Source of the DNA: JARRKU01 sp963675565
GTDB lineage: Bacteria; Desulfobacterota; Desulfobacteria; Desulfobacterales; Desulfosarcinaceae
Direction of reading: 5' to 3'
Length of the DNA stretch: 64,000 bases
Assembly (NCBI GenBank): GCA_963675565.2
Contig: CAXXYD010000004.1
Coordinates: forward strand, 124,001 to 188,000
Shown: positions 51,382 through 59,932 of the stretch, in pieces
Position numbering within the stretch: the first letter of the stretch is position 1
Layout: every line of letters begins with the position of its first letter
Notes under the pieces: model-generated
What the model saw: the letters and a program-made list of their open reading frames with translations, nothing else
Databases searched by the model: none
What the model was told of the DNA's origin: nothing
Translations under genes and position numbers: made by a program

Positions 51382-51888
51382 TTACTCGGTATCCGGCCGC
51401 TCGGCGTCAATGTCTTCAAAGCGGTTCAATTCGACATTCTTGCGGGCTGCGCGGGGGTCGAAAATCCGTCCGTTCATGGCGATATAGATGCCGGGTGCAA
51501 GCACCTGGGCCGCTATAACGGCACATCCCATATTAAATACGGCATCACTGTCATGAAATCGGGCCGGGTACATGGAACCGGTTAAAACGATGGTTTTATC
51601 TTTGATCTCCTTCAGGGCGACCGCCGTGAGCAGCATGGTATCCGTCCCGTGGGTGATGACGATATGCTTTTCAGGCGCCGCCGCCACCGTATCACGGATC
51701 AAATTCCGGTCCTTCTGGCTGATATTGAGGCTGTCCTGGCGAAGGATGGACTGCACCTCGTAATCAATCACCACGTTGGCTCTTTCAAGCAGTCCCCCCG
51801 CCTGGGGATCGCCGACTTCATATTGGCTTTTTTGGTCAAAATAGACTTTATCGATAGTGCCGCCGGTAGTAAAAATTTTCAGGCGCAT
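51382..51888 (-). CDS. Single-domain asparaginase-like protein
   Basis: This 168-residue protein corresponds only to the N-terminal domain of type I/II asparaginases, with the nucleophile region FTTGGTIDK and the second catalytic threonine/aspartate motif VITHGTDTM, then LTGSMYPARFHDSDA. The C-terminal domain normally contributes to the dimer and active site and is absent, but short members of this kind are known as a separate group. The ATG at 51888 has TGGAGG upstream; a TTG two codons earlier is less likely. There is no in-frame continuation downstream before the repeat, so it is not a simple frameshift in view. Confidence 0.85.
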   Translation of the reverse strand: MRLKIFTTGGTIDKVYFDQKSQYEVGDPQAGGLLERANVVIDYEVQSILRQDSLNISQKDRNLIRDTVAAAPEKHIVITHGTDTMLLTAVALKEIKDKTIVLTGSMYPARFHDSDAVFNMGCAVIAAQVLAPGIYIAMNGRIFDPRAARKNVELNRFEDIDAERPDTE

Positions 51889-52093
51889 CGTCAACCTCCA
51901 CTCAAGTCCCGGAATTATAATTCAACGGACCTGCAACCAAAATCAAGACAAATCCGCTGGCAGGTAATGTCTGGGCGGCGGTTCGCCGCTCCGGGGACAA
52001 GCTTTAGATTTCCGGTTTCAGTTTATGGCAAATGCCAATTCTAATATACGTTCGAAATAATCCTTCGCCTAAAACCTTAAACGGGGGAAATAT

Positions 52094-52864
52094 TCATGCC
52101 AGTGAATAGACGTAAATCAGCCGAACGATGGTCAGGAAAACGACGGTCAGAAATACGGGACGAATAAATCCGGCGCCCTTGCGTATGGCCAGGCTGGAGC
52201 CTGCTCTGGCGCCGATCACCTGTCCGGCGGCCATACACAAGCCGGCACTGTAAAGCACGTTCCCACCGGCAATAAACATGCACAAAGCCACCAGGTTGCT
52301 GGTAAAGTTCATGATGCGTGTCGATCCGGCGGCCCGGGTCATATCGTATCCAAGAAAAATCAGCAATGCAGCCGTCCAGAATGACCCTGCCCCCGGCCCG
52401 AAGAATCCGTCGTAGAAGCCCAGTCCCATGCCGAAGAGGATGAAGAAAAGGCTCTCAGACATGACGGCGTGACGCGGTGCATAACCCAGCCGCCGGCTGA
52501 ACAGGGTATAAAGAAAGACAACGGCCAAAAGGAAAGGAATGATCGGTTTTAAAAAAGAAGGTTCGAGCTGCTGGATGACCCAGGCGCCCAGCATAGCGCC
52601 GATCAAGGTAAAGATGATACCCACGTAAGATTTCTTGAGATCCGCCTTTCCCTTGCGGATATAGTTGAACGCAGAAGAAAACGTGCCAAAGGAGCCCTGA
52701 AGCTTATTGGTTCCCAAGGCCAACTGGGGCGGCAGCCCCGCCGTCAGCAGTACCGGCAGTGATATCAACCCGCCGCCGCCGGCTATGGAGTCGACAAAGC
52801 CGGCAAAAAGACCACCTGTAAAAAGAAAGGCCAACAGTACGGGGGTAAGTTCGACGCTCGTCAT
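52094..52864 (-). CDS. TauE/SafE-family membrane transporter (sulfite/sulfoacetate exporter type)
   Basis: This 256-residue permease has the two-fold repeat of the family: GLFAGFVDSIAGGGGLISLPVLL, then TNKLQGSFGTFSSAFNYIRKG, and a second half with GFYDGFFGPGAGSFW. Members export sulfite or organosulfonates. The ATG at 52864 is preferred over the TTG at 52870. It is 12 bases downstream of the EamA gene and follows the AapJQMP genes on the same strand. Confidence 0.92.
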   Translation of the reverse strand: MTSVELTPVLLAFLFTGGLFAGFVDSIAGGGGLISLPVLLTAGLPPQLALGTNKLQGSFGTFSSAFNYIRKGKADLKKSYVGIIFTLIGAMLGAWVIQQLEPSFLKPIIPFLLAVVFLYTLFSRRLGYAPRHAVMSESLFFILFGMGLGFYDGFFGPGAGSFWTAALLIFLGYDMTRAAGSTRIMNFTSNLVALCMFIAGGNVLYSAGLCMAAGQVIGARAGSSLAIRKGAGFIRPVFLTVVFLTIVRLIYVYSLA

Positions 52865-52876
52865 CCACAAGCCTCA

Positions 52877-53800
52877 CTATGGTCTCAATGGTAAAAAAAA
52901 CCGGAACATCCCCAGCACCAATCGTCTGATCATTTCTGACGCGTTGGTAATGGTGACCCCAAAAACAACAAAGGCGGCACCCACCAGCAATGAAGCGGTA
53001 ATGGTTTCATCGAGAATCAAAGCAGCCAGGACAATGGCGCTGATGGGCACAAAATTGATAAACACGCTGGCCTTCATGGGTCCGATCCGTGCAATCCCTT
53101 GATAATACCAGTAGAACCCAATAACGGTGCCGAAAAATCCCAGATAAAAAAGGCTTGCCCAGTCGATGGCCGAATAACCGGCGATACTGCCCGCCAGGCC
53201 ATTGTAAAGTGCCAGCGGAAACAATAATATGGCACCGGCCATGGATGAGTAGGCAACTGAAACCAGAGCGGACATATGGCCCATCACCTGTTTGCCGATC
53301 AGGGAATAGGCCACCCAGCTGGCCACACATCCAAAGATCAGCAGTTCTCCCCGGCCAACGGAATAGCCGGTGAATTCGGCAAGGTTTCCATTGGAAATAA
53401 CCACCATGGCGCCCATGACCGACATGCAGATTCCCACCGCCTTGATCCAGTTCAACTGCTCTTTGAAGAACAATGCCGACAGCAAGCTGATGAGAATCGG
53501 ATTATTGGCGATGATCAGTGATGCCCGGCCGGCGTGGATGTATTTGAGACCTGTGAAAAACAATATATTGTAGGCAAACACCCCGGTCATCCCAAGAAGG
53601 ATCACCGGAATGACTTGCGATCTCTGCAGTGCCGGAAGACGTCCCTCATGTTTGATGGTCATGGCAGACAAAAACAACGAAGCGATCAGGAAACGTAGAA
53701 ATGCAGCGCAAACAGGGTGTACGCTGTGTGCAAGCGTTCTGCCGGCGATAAACGTGCCGCCCCAGAACAAAGCGGTAAGCAATAATTTCAAATAAATCAA
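52877..53800 (-). CDS. EamA/DMT-family transporter
   Basis: This 307-residue membrane protein has ten predicted helices in two EamA halves. LLLTALFWGGTFIAGR opens it, ANNPILISLLSALFFKEQLNWIKAVG ends the first half, and INFVPISAIVLAALILDETIT ends the second. Members export amino acids or other metabolites. The predicted start is a TTG with no strong Shine-Dalgarno, so the exact N-terminus is uncertain. It lies 35 bases after aapP. Confidence 0.9.
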   Translation of the reverse strand: MIYLKLLLTALFWGGTFIAGRTLAHSVHPVCAAFLRFLIASLFLSAMTIKHEGRLPALQRSQVIPVILLGMTGVFAYNILFFTGLKYIHAGRASLIIANNPILISLLSALFFKEQLNWIKAVGICMSVMGAMVVISNGNLAEFTGYSVGRGELLIFGCVASWVAYSLIGKQVMGHMSALVSVAYSSMAGAILLFPLALYNGLAGSIAGYSAIDWASLFYLGFFGTVIGFYWYYQGIARIGPMKASVFINFVPISAIVLAALILDETITASLLVGAAFVVFGVTITNASEMIRRLVLGMFRFFLPLRP

Positions 53801-53835
53801 AATTGGGAGTCCCGGCGATCCGGCGACCTTCTTTT

Positions 53836-54609
53836 CTAATGCAATATCTGGCTCAGAAAAAGTTTGGTGCGCTCATTTTGAGGGTTGTCAAAAAATTCAT
53901 CGGGAGAGTTCTGTTCGACGATCTGGCCTGCATCCATGAAGAGCACGCGGTGGGCCACGCTTTTGGCAAACCCCATTTCATGGGTCACCACCAGCATGGT
54001 CATGCCTTCGCGTGCCAGATCGATCATGACATCGAGCACCTCTTTGATCATCTCCGGGTCCAATGCCGAGGTGGGCTCATCGAAAAGCATGACCTTGGGC
54101 GCCATGCAAAGGCTGCGGGCAATAGCAACCCGCTGCTGCTGGCCGCCGGACAACTGCCCGGGAAATTTAAGGGCCTGCTCGGCGATCTGCACTTTTTCCA
54201 GATAATGCATGGCGGCCGCCTCGGCTTCCTTCTTGGGGGTCTTGCGCACCCAAATGGGACCGAGGGTCAGGTTATCCAGGATGGTCAGATGGGGAAACAA
54301 GTTAAAGTGCTGAAACACCATTCCGACTTCGGCGCGAATTTTTTCAATGTTCTTCAGATCATTGGTCAGTTCGATGCCGTCCACAACGATCTGCCCGCGC
54401 TGGTGCTCCTCCAGCCGGTTGATGCAACGAATCAGGGTTGACTTGCCGGAGCCCGAGGGGCCGCAGATGACGATACGTTCCTGACGCTTCACATCCAGAT
54501 TGATATCCTGCAGCACGTGAAATTCACCATACCATTTGTGCATATTCTTTATTTGAATAATCGATTCCGATTGAAGGTCGTTGTTTATGGCTGCAGATTT
54601 ATCTGTCAT
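53836..54609 (-). CDS. aapP: General amino-acid ABC transporter ATPase AapP
   Basis: This 257-residue ATPase has Walker A GPSGSGKSTLIRC, the Q-loop MVFQHFNLFPHLT, signature LSGGQQQRVAIARSL, and Walker B VMLFDEPTSALDPEM followed by VVTHEMGF, the standard polar amino-acid ATPase pattern. It lies 95 bases downstream of aapM. Two copies of a GGGGACG segment (54668-54692) sit in that gap. Confidence 0.95.
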   Translation of the reverse strand: MTDKSAAINNDLQSESIIQIKNMHKWYGEFHVLQDINLDVKRQERIVICGPSGSGKSTLIRCINRLEEHQRGQIVVDGIELTNDLKNIEKIRAEVGMVFQHFNLFPHLTILDNLTLGPIWVRKTPKKEAEAAAMHYLEKVQIAEQALKFPGQLSGGQQQRVAIARSLCMAPKVMLFDEPTSALDPEMIKEVLDVMIDLAREGMTMLVVTHEMGFAKSVAHRVLFMDAGQIVEQNSPDEFFDNPQNERTKLFLSQILH

Positions 54610-54704
54610 CTTATGTCCCTATCCCGCTTTTTGATCTTGAAAAATTGTTCCAATTTTCTATTTGGCTTTGGGGACGCGGCTTTGGGGACGTAGGCTTTGG
54701 CCGC

Positions 54705-55805
54705 CTATCGTCCTGTATCCAGCACCCTTTCCAGCTTGCGGCTGAAATGACTCAAATAAAAACAGCAAACAAAATAAATAATGGAAACAAAAATATACGC
54801 CTCTGCTGAAAACCCCATCCAACGCGGGTCCTGCAGGCTGCTCTGGGTCGTTTTCAGCAAATCGTACAGCGCAATGATCACCACCAGAGAAGTGTCCTTG
54901 AATGCTGAAATTAAAATACTCACTGATGGCGGAATTACAATCTTCAGGGCCTGGGGAAGAATAATCAATCGCATGGTCTGATAATAGTTCAGTCCCAGCG
55001 AATCGGCCGCTTCAAACTGGCCCTTGTTCATGCCCTGCAAACCGCCCCGAACCACTTCGGCGATATATGCGGCGGTAAAAAGGATGATGGCCACCTGGGC
55101 CCGCAACAGGCCGTTGATGGAAACCCCCTCGGGCAAAAACAGGGGAAAAACAACTGACGACATAAACAGCAGACTGATCAGCGGTACCCCGCGGATCAGC
55201 TCGATATAAATAACGCACAGTGATTTTATGGCCGGCATGTTGGATTGTCGCCCCAATGCCAGAACGATTCCGAGCGGATACGCGGCGGTCAGGCCAAACA
55301 CCGAGAGCAGCAAGGTCAGCGGCAATCCCCCCCACTGGGTGCTCTCTACGGATGTCAGTCCCAGAATGCCCCCCCTGAGCAAAATCCCCATAACCACCAG
55401 CCCGGCGATCCAGTAATAAGCCAGGGATTTTTTCCAAAACCGGCGGTATTGGCTCAAAAGCAGCAGTGTCACAAGCAGGACAATGGCCAGAAACGGACGC
55501 CATTGCTCCTCATAGGGATAGAAACCAAAAAGGATGAACCGAAAGTTTGCCGGAATGAAAGACCAGCAGGCACCGTCAATGGCCTGGCACTCCTGACTGG
55601 TGGACATCCAAAGGCTGTCGATAAACGCCCAGCGGAAAAAAGGAATCAACGTATTCCACAGTATGATCCCTGTCACGATGGTCAACAGGGAATTGAACCC
55701 GGAGTTGAACAGATTGGCGCGGCACCACCCGATGACGCCGACACTGGCCACCGGTGGTTTAACAACGGATTTTGGGGAGACGCCCATTGTTGGTGCTTCT
55801 GACAT
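54705..55805 (-). CDS. aapM: General amino-acid ABC transporter permease AapM
   Basis: This 366-residue permease has eight or so membrane helices. The longer AapM N-terminus includes the RWAFIDSLW and GACWSFIPANFRFILFGFYP periplasmic segments. The typical polar-amino-acid permease core is AAYIAEVVRGGLQGMNKGQFEAA, EAADSLGLNYYQTMRLIILPQALK, and SAFKDTSLVVIIALYDLL. AapM pairs with AapQ. It lies 89 bases downstream of aapQ. Confidence 0.93.
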   Translation of the reverse strand: MSEAPTMGVSPKSVVKPPVASVGVIGWCRANLFNSGFNSLLTIVTGIILWNTLIPFFRWAFIDSLWMSTSQECQAIDGACWSFIPANFRFILFGFYPYEEQWRPFLAIVLLVTLLLLSQYRRFWKKSLAYYWIAGLVVMGILLRGGILGLTSVESTQWGGLPLTLLLSVFGLTAAYPLGIVLALGRQSNMPAIKSLCVIYIELIRGVPLISLLFMSSVVFPLFLPEGVSINGLLRAQVAIILFTAAYIAEVVRGGLQGMNKGQFEAADSLGLNYYQTMRLIILPQALKIVIPPSVSILISAFKDTSLVVIIALYDLLKTTQSSLQDPRWMGFSAEAYIFVSIIYFVCCFYLSHFSRKLERVLDTGR

Positions 55806-55894
55806 AGCTGTCTATTCCGAATCTCAATGCACTCGCATAAAATTATTCAACCGTCCGCAGGTTCTCCACGGCCCGGCAAACACATGTTGTCAAG

Positions 55895-57091
55895 CTAACG
55901 CTCCACGAGTTTCATCTTTTTGTTGTACCAATTCATAAAGGCTGATGTGGACAGGCTGAAAACCAAATACACCGCCATAATCAGCATGACACCTTCGATG
56001 GCCTGGCCGGTCTGATTGATGGTGGTACCGGCCACTGAAACGAAATCGGGGTAACCGATGGCCACCGCCAATGAACTGTTCTTGGTCAAGTTGAGCATCT
56101 GGCTGGTTAAGGGGGGAATGATAACCCGCAGGGCCTGGGGCAGAATAACCAGGTTGAGCACCTGTCCCGGTTTCAGACCGATGGCCATGGCAGCTTCGGT
56201 CTGGCCCTTGCTCACCGATTGAATGCCGGCCCGCACCACTTCGGCAACAAAGGCGGCGGTGTAAAGCACCAGCCCCAGCAAAAGCGCGGTAAATTCCGGG
56301 CTGACGCTCACGCCGCCCTTAAAATTGAACCCTGTAAGAACGGGAACACTCATCTGCGTGGGTGCGCCCCCCAAGGCCCAAGCCAGCAGCGGCAGTCCCA
56401 GCGCCATGGCCAGTCCGGATCGCACCAGCGGAAACGGTTGACCGGTTCTGGCTTGGCGCTTTCTGGCCCATCTGCGCAGAATAAAGAAAGCGACAATGGC
56501 CACAATGAACGCCATGCCCATGTAAAAATGAGCCGGGTGGGCGGCCGGAACGCCGAAAATAAGGCCTCGGTTGCACAAAAATACTCCCCTGAAAGGATTG
56601 AGCGCCTGCCGGGGAGATGGAAGCATTTCGTAGAAAAAAACGTACCAGAAAAACAATTGGAGCAGTACGGGGATATCCTGAAGTACTTCGATGTAAACGG
56701 CGGCAATCCGCGAAACCAGCCAGTTGGACGACAGGCGCGCCACTCCGATGATGGTTCCCAGAATAACCGTCAAAATGATGCCGATAAAGGCCACCAGCAG
56801 GGTGTTCAACGCCCCCACCACCAGTGCGCGGCCGTAAGTATCTGCAGCCGAATAGGGAATCAGCTTCTCGCCGATTTCAAAGGACGCTTCTCTATCCATA
56901 AAGCCGAAACCGGTGGCAATGGACTGCCGTTCCAGGTTGGCCAGGGTGTTGGAGACCAGGTAGTAGCTTAACAGCCCGACCATACAGAGGGTTACCACCT
57001 GGTAGATCAGCGATCGCTTCCCGGGGTCGTACCAGAAAGAGACCTTTACGGGTGTATTGTCAGCTGTGGTTCCTTCCTTGGATTGCGGCAT
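55895..57091 (-). CDS. aapQ: General amino-acid ABC transporter permease AapQ
   Basis: This 398-residue permease is characteristically longer than ordinary amino-acid permeases. It has SFEIGEKLIPYSAADTYGRALVVGALNTLLVAF (in parts) before the transmembrane core, YIEVLQDIPVLLQLFFWY, and the C-terminal AFVAEVVRAGIQSVSKGQTEAAMAIG ATPase-contact loop and QMLNLTKNSSLAVAIGYPDF. It is 166 bases downstream of aapJ. Confidence 0.94.
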   Translation of the reverse strand: MPQSKEGTTADNTPVKVSFWYDPGKRSLIYQVVTLCMVGLLSYYLVSNTLANLERQSIATGFGFMDREASFEIGEKLIPYSAADTYGRALVVGALNTLLVAFIGIILTVILGTIIGVARLSSNWLVSRIAAVYIEVLQDIPVLLQLFFWYVFFYEMLPSPRQALNPFRGVFLCNRGLIFGVPAAHPAHFYMGMAFIVAIVAFFILRRWARKRQARTGQPFPLVRSGLAMALGLPLLAWALGGAPTQMSVPVLTGFNFKGGVSVSPEFTALLLGLVLYTAAFVAEVVRAGIQSVSKGQTEAAMAIGLKPGQVLNLVILPQALRVIIPPLTSQMLNLTKNSSLAVAIGYPDFVSVAGTTINQTGQAIEGVMLIMAVYLVFSLSTSAFMNWYNKKMKLVER

Positions 57092-57257
57092 TATGACCTT
57101 GTCCAGTCCAATCGACAGCGGAAAAACACTTTCTCACGGAAGCCCCGCAAATTAAGCCCCGATTTATGCCAGGCTGCAAATCCCGGGCGGAACGATGCCA
57201 TGGCAAACGCACCGAACCCGGGATCATCGAAGCCCGGTTGTGTCTATAGAAACAATC

Positions 57258-58277
57258 CTATTTAAACGGAGGCGTATACATCAAACCGCCGTCGACCCAC
57301 TGGGCATTGAGCCCCCGGGCCAGCTTGAGGGGCGTATTCAAGCCCACGTTGCGCTCGAATACTTCACCGTAGTTGCCAACCATTTTTACTATATTGTAGG
57401 CCCATTTTTCATCCAGCCCCAAAGCCTGGCCGTTTCCGGGGCTGACACCCAGGAAGCGTTGAATCTTGGGATCTTTGCTGTTGAGCATTTTATCAACATT
57501 CTTGGAGGTAATGCCCAGATATTCCGCTTCGATCATGGCCATAGTGGCAAAATCGACGATATCATACCATTGGTCATCCCCGTGGCGCACGGCAGGCCCC
57601 AACGGCTCACGCGAAATAATTTCCGGCAGGATCATATGATCATCGGGATTGGGTGCAATGGCCCGGGTCCCGGCCAACTGAGACGCGTCCGATGTCAGAC
57701 AGTCGCAGCGGCCGGCAAAATAGGCTTTGGCCAATTCCGGCGTACTCTCGATCACCACGGGCTTCATGGTCATGCCATTGGCCCTGAAGTAGTCGGCGGC
57801 ATTCAGTTCGGTGGTGGTGCCGGGCAATACACAGACCGTAGCGCCGTCGAGCTGCTTGGCGCTTTTAACACCCAGCTTTTTGGGAATAAGGAAGCCCTGG
57901 CCGTCATAATAGTTGGCATGCACAAAGTTGAGGCCCAGCGAAGTTTCACGGGTCAGGGTGCGTGTGGCGTTACGGGTCAGCACGTCGATTTCACCGGACT
58001 GCAGCGCCGTAAAGCGGGTTTTTGCGGTCAGCGGAACCCATTTGATTTTATCCGGAGAACCGAATACAGCAACCGAAACCGCACGTGCCGTATCGACATC
58101 CAGGCCTCTCCAAACACCTTTTTCATCCGGCTTGGAAAAACCGAAAAGCCCTTCGTTTACGCCTACAGCGATAAATCCTTTGGCCTTCACATCCTGAAGG
58201 GTCCCCGCAGTGGCGGCTGCGACACAAAACAAAGTGACCATCAAAGCTGCAATCACACTCAGTTTTAAAATTTTCAT
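57258..58277 (-). CDS. aapJ: General amino-acid ABC transporter substrate-binding protein AapJ
   Basis: This 339-residue periplasmic protein has a signal peptide (LSVIAALMVTLFCVAAATAG). It has the AapJ pattern: VKAKGFIAVGVNEGLFGFS, RGLDVDTARAVSVAVFG, LTRNATRTLTRETSLGLNF, and FARLEPLGPAVRHGDDQW-like REPLGPAVRHGDDQW, then MVGNYGEVFERNVG. It binds a broad range of L-amino acids. GAGGAGG lies upstream of the ATG. A two-component system lies just upstream on the same strand. Confidence 0.95.
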   Translation of the reverse strand: MKILKLSVIAALMVTLFCVAAATAGTLQDVKAKGFIAVGVNEGLFGFSKPDEKGVWRGLDVDTARAVSVAVFGSPDKIKWVPLTAKTRFTALQSGEIDVLTRNATRTLTRETSLGLNFVHANYYDGQGFLIPKKLGVKSAKQLDGATVCVLPGTTTELNAADYFRANGMTMKPVVIESTPELAKAYFAGRCDCLTSDASQLAGTRAIAPNPDDHMILPEIISREPLGPAVRHGDDQWYDIVDFATMAMIEAEYLGITSKNVDKMLNSKDPKIQRFLGVSPGNGQALGLDEKWAYNIVKMVGNYGEVFERNVGLNTPLKLARGLNAQWVDGGLMYTPPFK

Positions 58278-58495
58278 AAATCATCCTCCTCATTGACCGT
58301 TATATTGCCTGCGCCGCCGACAGAGTCCATGCCCTTTGCATATAACGGCCGACGGCACAACGTTATAAGGGTATTCATCTATTTTTTAACGGCAATTGAA
58401 TGACCTGTTCGTGAATCAGCCTTTATTACCATGGAAATTTTATTTTGCGCAAGGCATTTAAATAACCGCCGAATCAGCGGGTTACAGGCGTTGAT
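58278..58495. promoter_or_regulatory. aapJ upstream region
   Basis: These 218 bases separate the regulator stop from the aapJ start. A 10-base-spaced GG/GC pair read on minus (AGGTCATTCAATTGCC near 58391-58406) is only a weak sigma-54 candidate. AT-rich segments such as CGTTATAAGGG also occur. No gene lies here. Confidence 0.35.
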
Positions 58496-59896
58496 TTACA
58501 GATCGATTTTATAAAGTTTGATTTTGCTGAGCAATGACGGGTGACTGATTTCCAGCAAACGGGACGCCTGGGAGCGGTTGCCCCGGGTTGCCTTGAGCAC
58601 TTTGGTAATCATTTCCTTTTCCAGTTTTTTTTGGGCTTTCTTCAGCGAGTGGCCCTCGAAAAAGGTCTCAAGAGAAACCGCGGCCACATTCCGGGTATTG
58701 GAAAAGGCAAAATTTTCCTTTTTGAGTGTGCTGGCATCCGACAAAACCATGGCCCTTTCGATGGCATTTTCAAGCTCACGAACGTTCCCGGGCCACGGGT
58801 AAGACAGCAGCTCGGCCATCCCGTTGGGTGAAATGTCTTTGACCGTGAGCCCAAAAGCCTGGTTGAATTTTTCGATAAAATGCTGACATAATAGTGGGAT
58901 ATCTTCAGTTCGCTCCCTCAGCGGCGGCACTTGTACAGGCAACACATTGAGCCGGTAATAGAGATCTTCACGAAAGGTTTTCTCGCCCACCATGCGGTGC
59001 AGATCCCGGGAGGTGGCGGCAATCACGCGCACATCCACGGGACGCGATTGTGAGGCGCCGATGGGGCGGATTTCATTTTCTTGAAGTACACGCAATAATT
59101 TGACTTGCAGCGGCAAGGGCATTTCACCGATTTCATCCAGAAACAGAGTCCCCAAATGGGCCTCCTCGAACAACCCGCTTTTATTGGTGTCCGCGCCGGT
59201 AAATGCCCCTTTTACATAACCGAACAGTTCGCTTTCCAGAAGATTTTCTGGAATACTGCCGCAATTGACGGGCACAAGCGCCTTTTTTTGCCGCGTTCCG
59301 CTGTAATGGATGGCCCTGGCCACCAACTCCTTGCCCGTACCGCTTTCACCGGTAATCATCACGGTTGTCGCATACTGCGCGGCTTTTGCGGCCAGAACGA
59401 AAAGGTCCTGCATTATTTTGCTTTTGGCCACCAGGTTGCCGAATTGATGACGATCTTCGATGCGCTGAATTTGCTCCTTGAGCAGACGGTTTTCGCGTTT
59501 AAGGCGATCCCGTTCTTCAGCCTTTTTAATGGCCAGACGGACTTCATCACTTTTAAACGGTTTTGAAATAAAGTCATAGGCTCCCATCTGCATGGCCTTT
59601 ACGGCCAAATCGATGGTGCCGTATGCAGACATCATGATAATCGTCGAGTGGGTCGTCTTCTCGCGGGATGCCGATAAAAATGCCATGCCATCCATGGTCG
59701 GCATTTTCACATCGCAGAGAATAAAATCGAAGGTATTTTCATCGATCTTATCCAAGGCCTGTTGGCCGTCTCCTGCGGTTTCCACTGCGTAGCCTGCGCG
59801 CGTCAACAATTTCGATAGCATATGCCGCATGTTCTCTTCATCATCAATGATGAGAACCGACAACGGCTGGCTTTCCATTTTTTGGATGTCGACCAT
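58496..59896 (-). CDS. Sigma-54-dependent response regulator (receiver-AAA-Fis HTH)
   Basis: This 466-residue NtrC-type regulator has a receiver (LIIDDEENMRHML, phosphoacceptor in FILCDVKMPTMDG), AAA+ domain with GESGTGKELVARAIH, the GAFTGAD sigma-54 contact loop, and GNVRELENAIERAM. The C-terminal helix-turn-helix is NRSQASRLLEISHPSLLSKIK. Its cognate kinase is the next gene upstream on the same strand, 36 bases away. The position upstream of aapJ suggests that it controls amino-acid uptake, in the manner of DctD. Confidence 0.94.
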   Translation of the reverse strand: MVDIQKMESQPLSVLIIDDEENMRHMLSKLLTRAGYAVETAGDGQQALDKIDENTFDFILCDVKMPTMDGMAFLSASREKTTHSTIIMMSAYGTIDLAVKAMQMGAYDFISKPFKSDEVRLAIKKAEERDRLKRENRLLKEQIQRIEDRHQFGNLVAKSKIMQDLFVLAAKAAQYATTVMITGESGTGKELVARAIHYSGTRQKKALVPVNCGSIPENLLESELFGYVKGAFTGADTNKSGLFEEAHLGTLFLDEIGEMPLPLQVKLLRVLQENEIRPIGASQSRPVDVRVIAATSRDLHRMVGEKTFREDLYYRLNVLPVQVPPLRERTEDIPLLCQHFIEKFNQAFGLTVKDISPNGMAELLSYPWPGNVRELENAIERAMVLSDASTLKKENFAFSNTRNVAAVSLETFFEGHSLKKAQKKLEKEMITKVLKATRGNRSQASRLLEISHPSLLSKIKLYKIDL

Positions 59897-59932
59897 TTTG
59901 AAAATTTCTCGCTCTCTCCGCGGGCTTGAAAA

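Noticed and set aside
58391..58406. Possible sigma-54 promoter for aapJ (AGGTCATTCAATTGCC on minus)
   Set aside because: Only the GG, TTGC and spacing fit. The rest of the -24 box is off consensus, far weaker than the micropeptide promoter.
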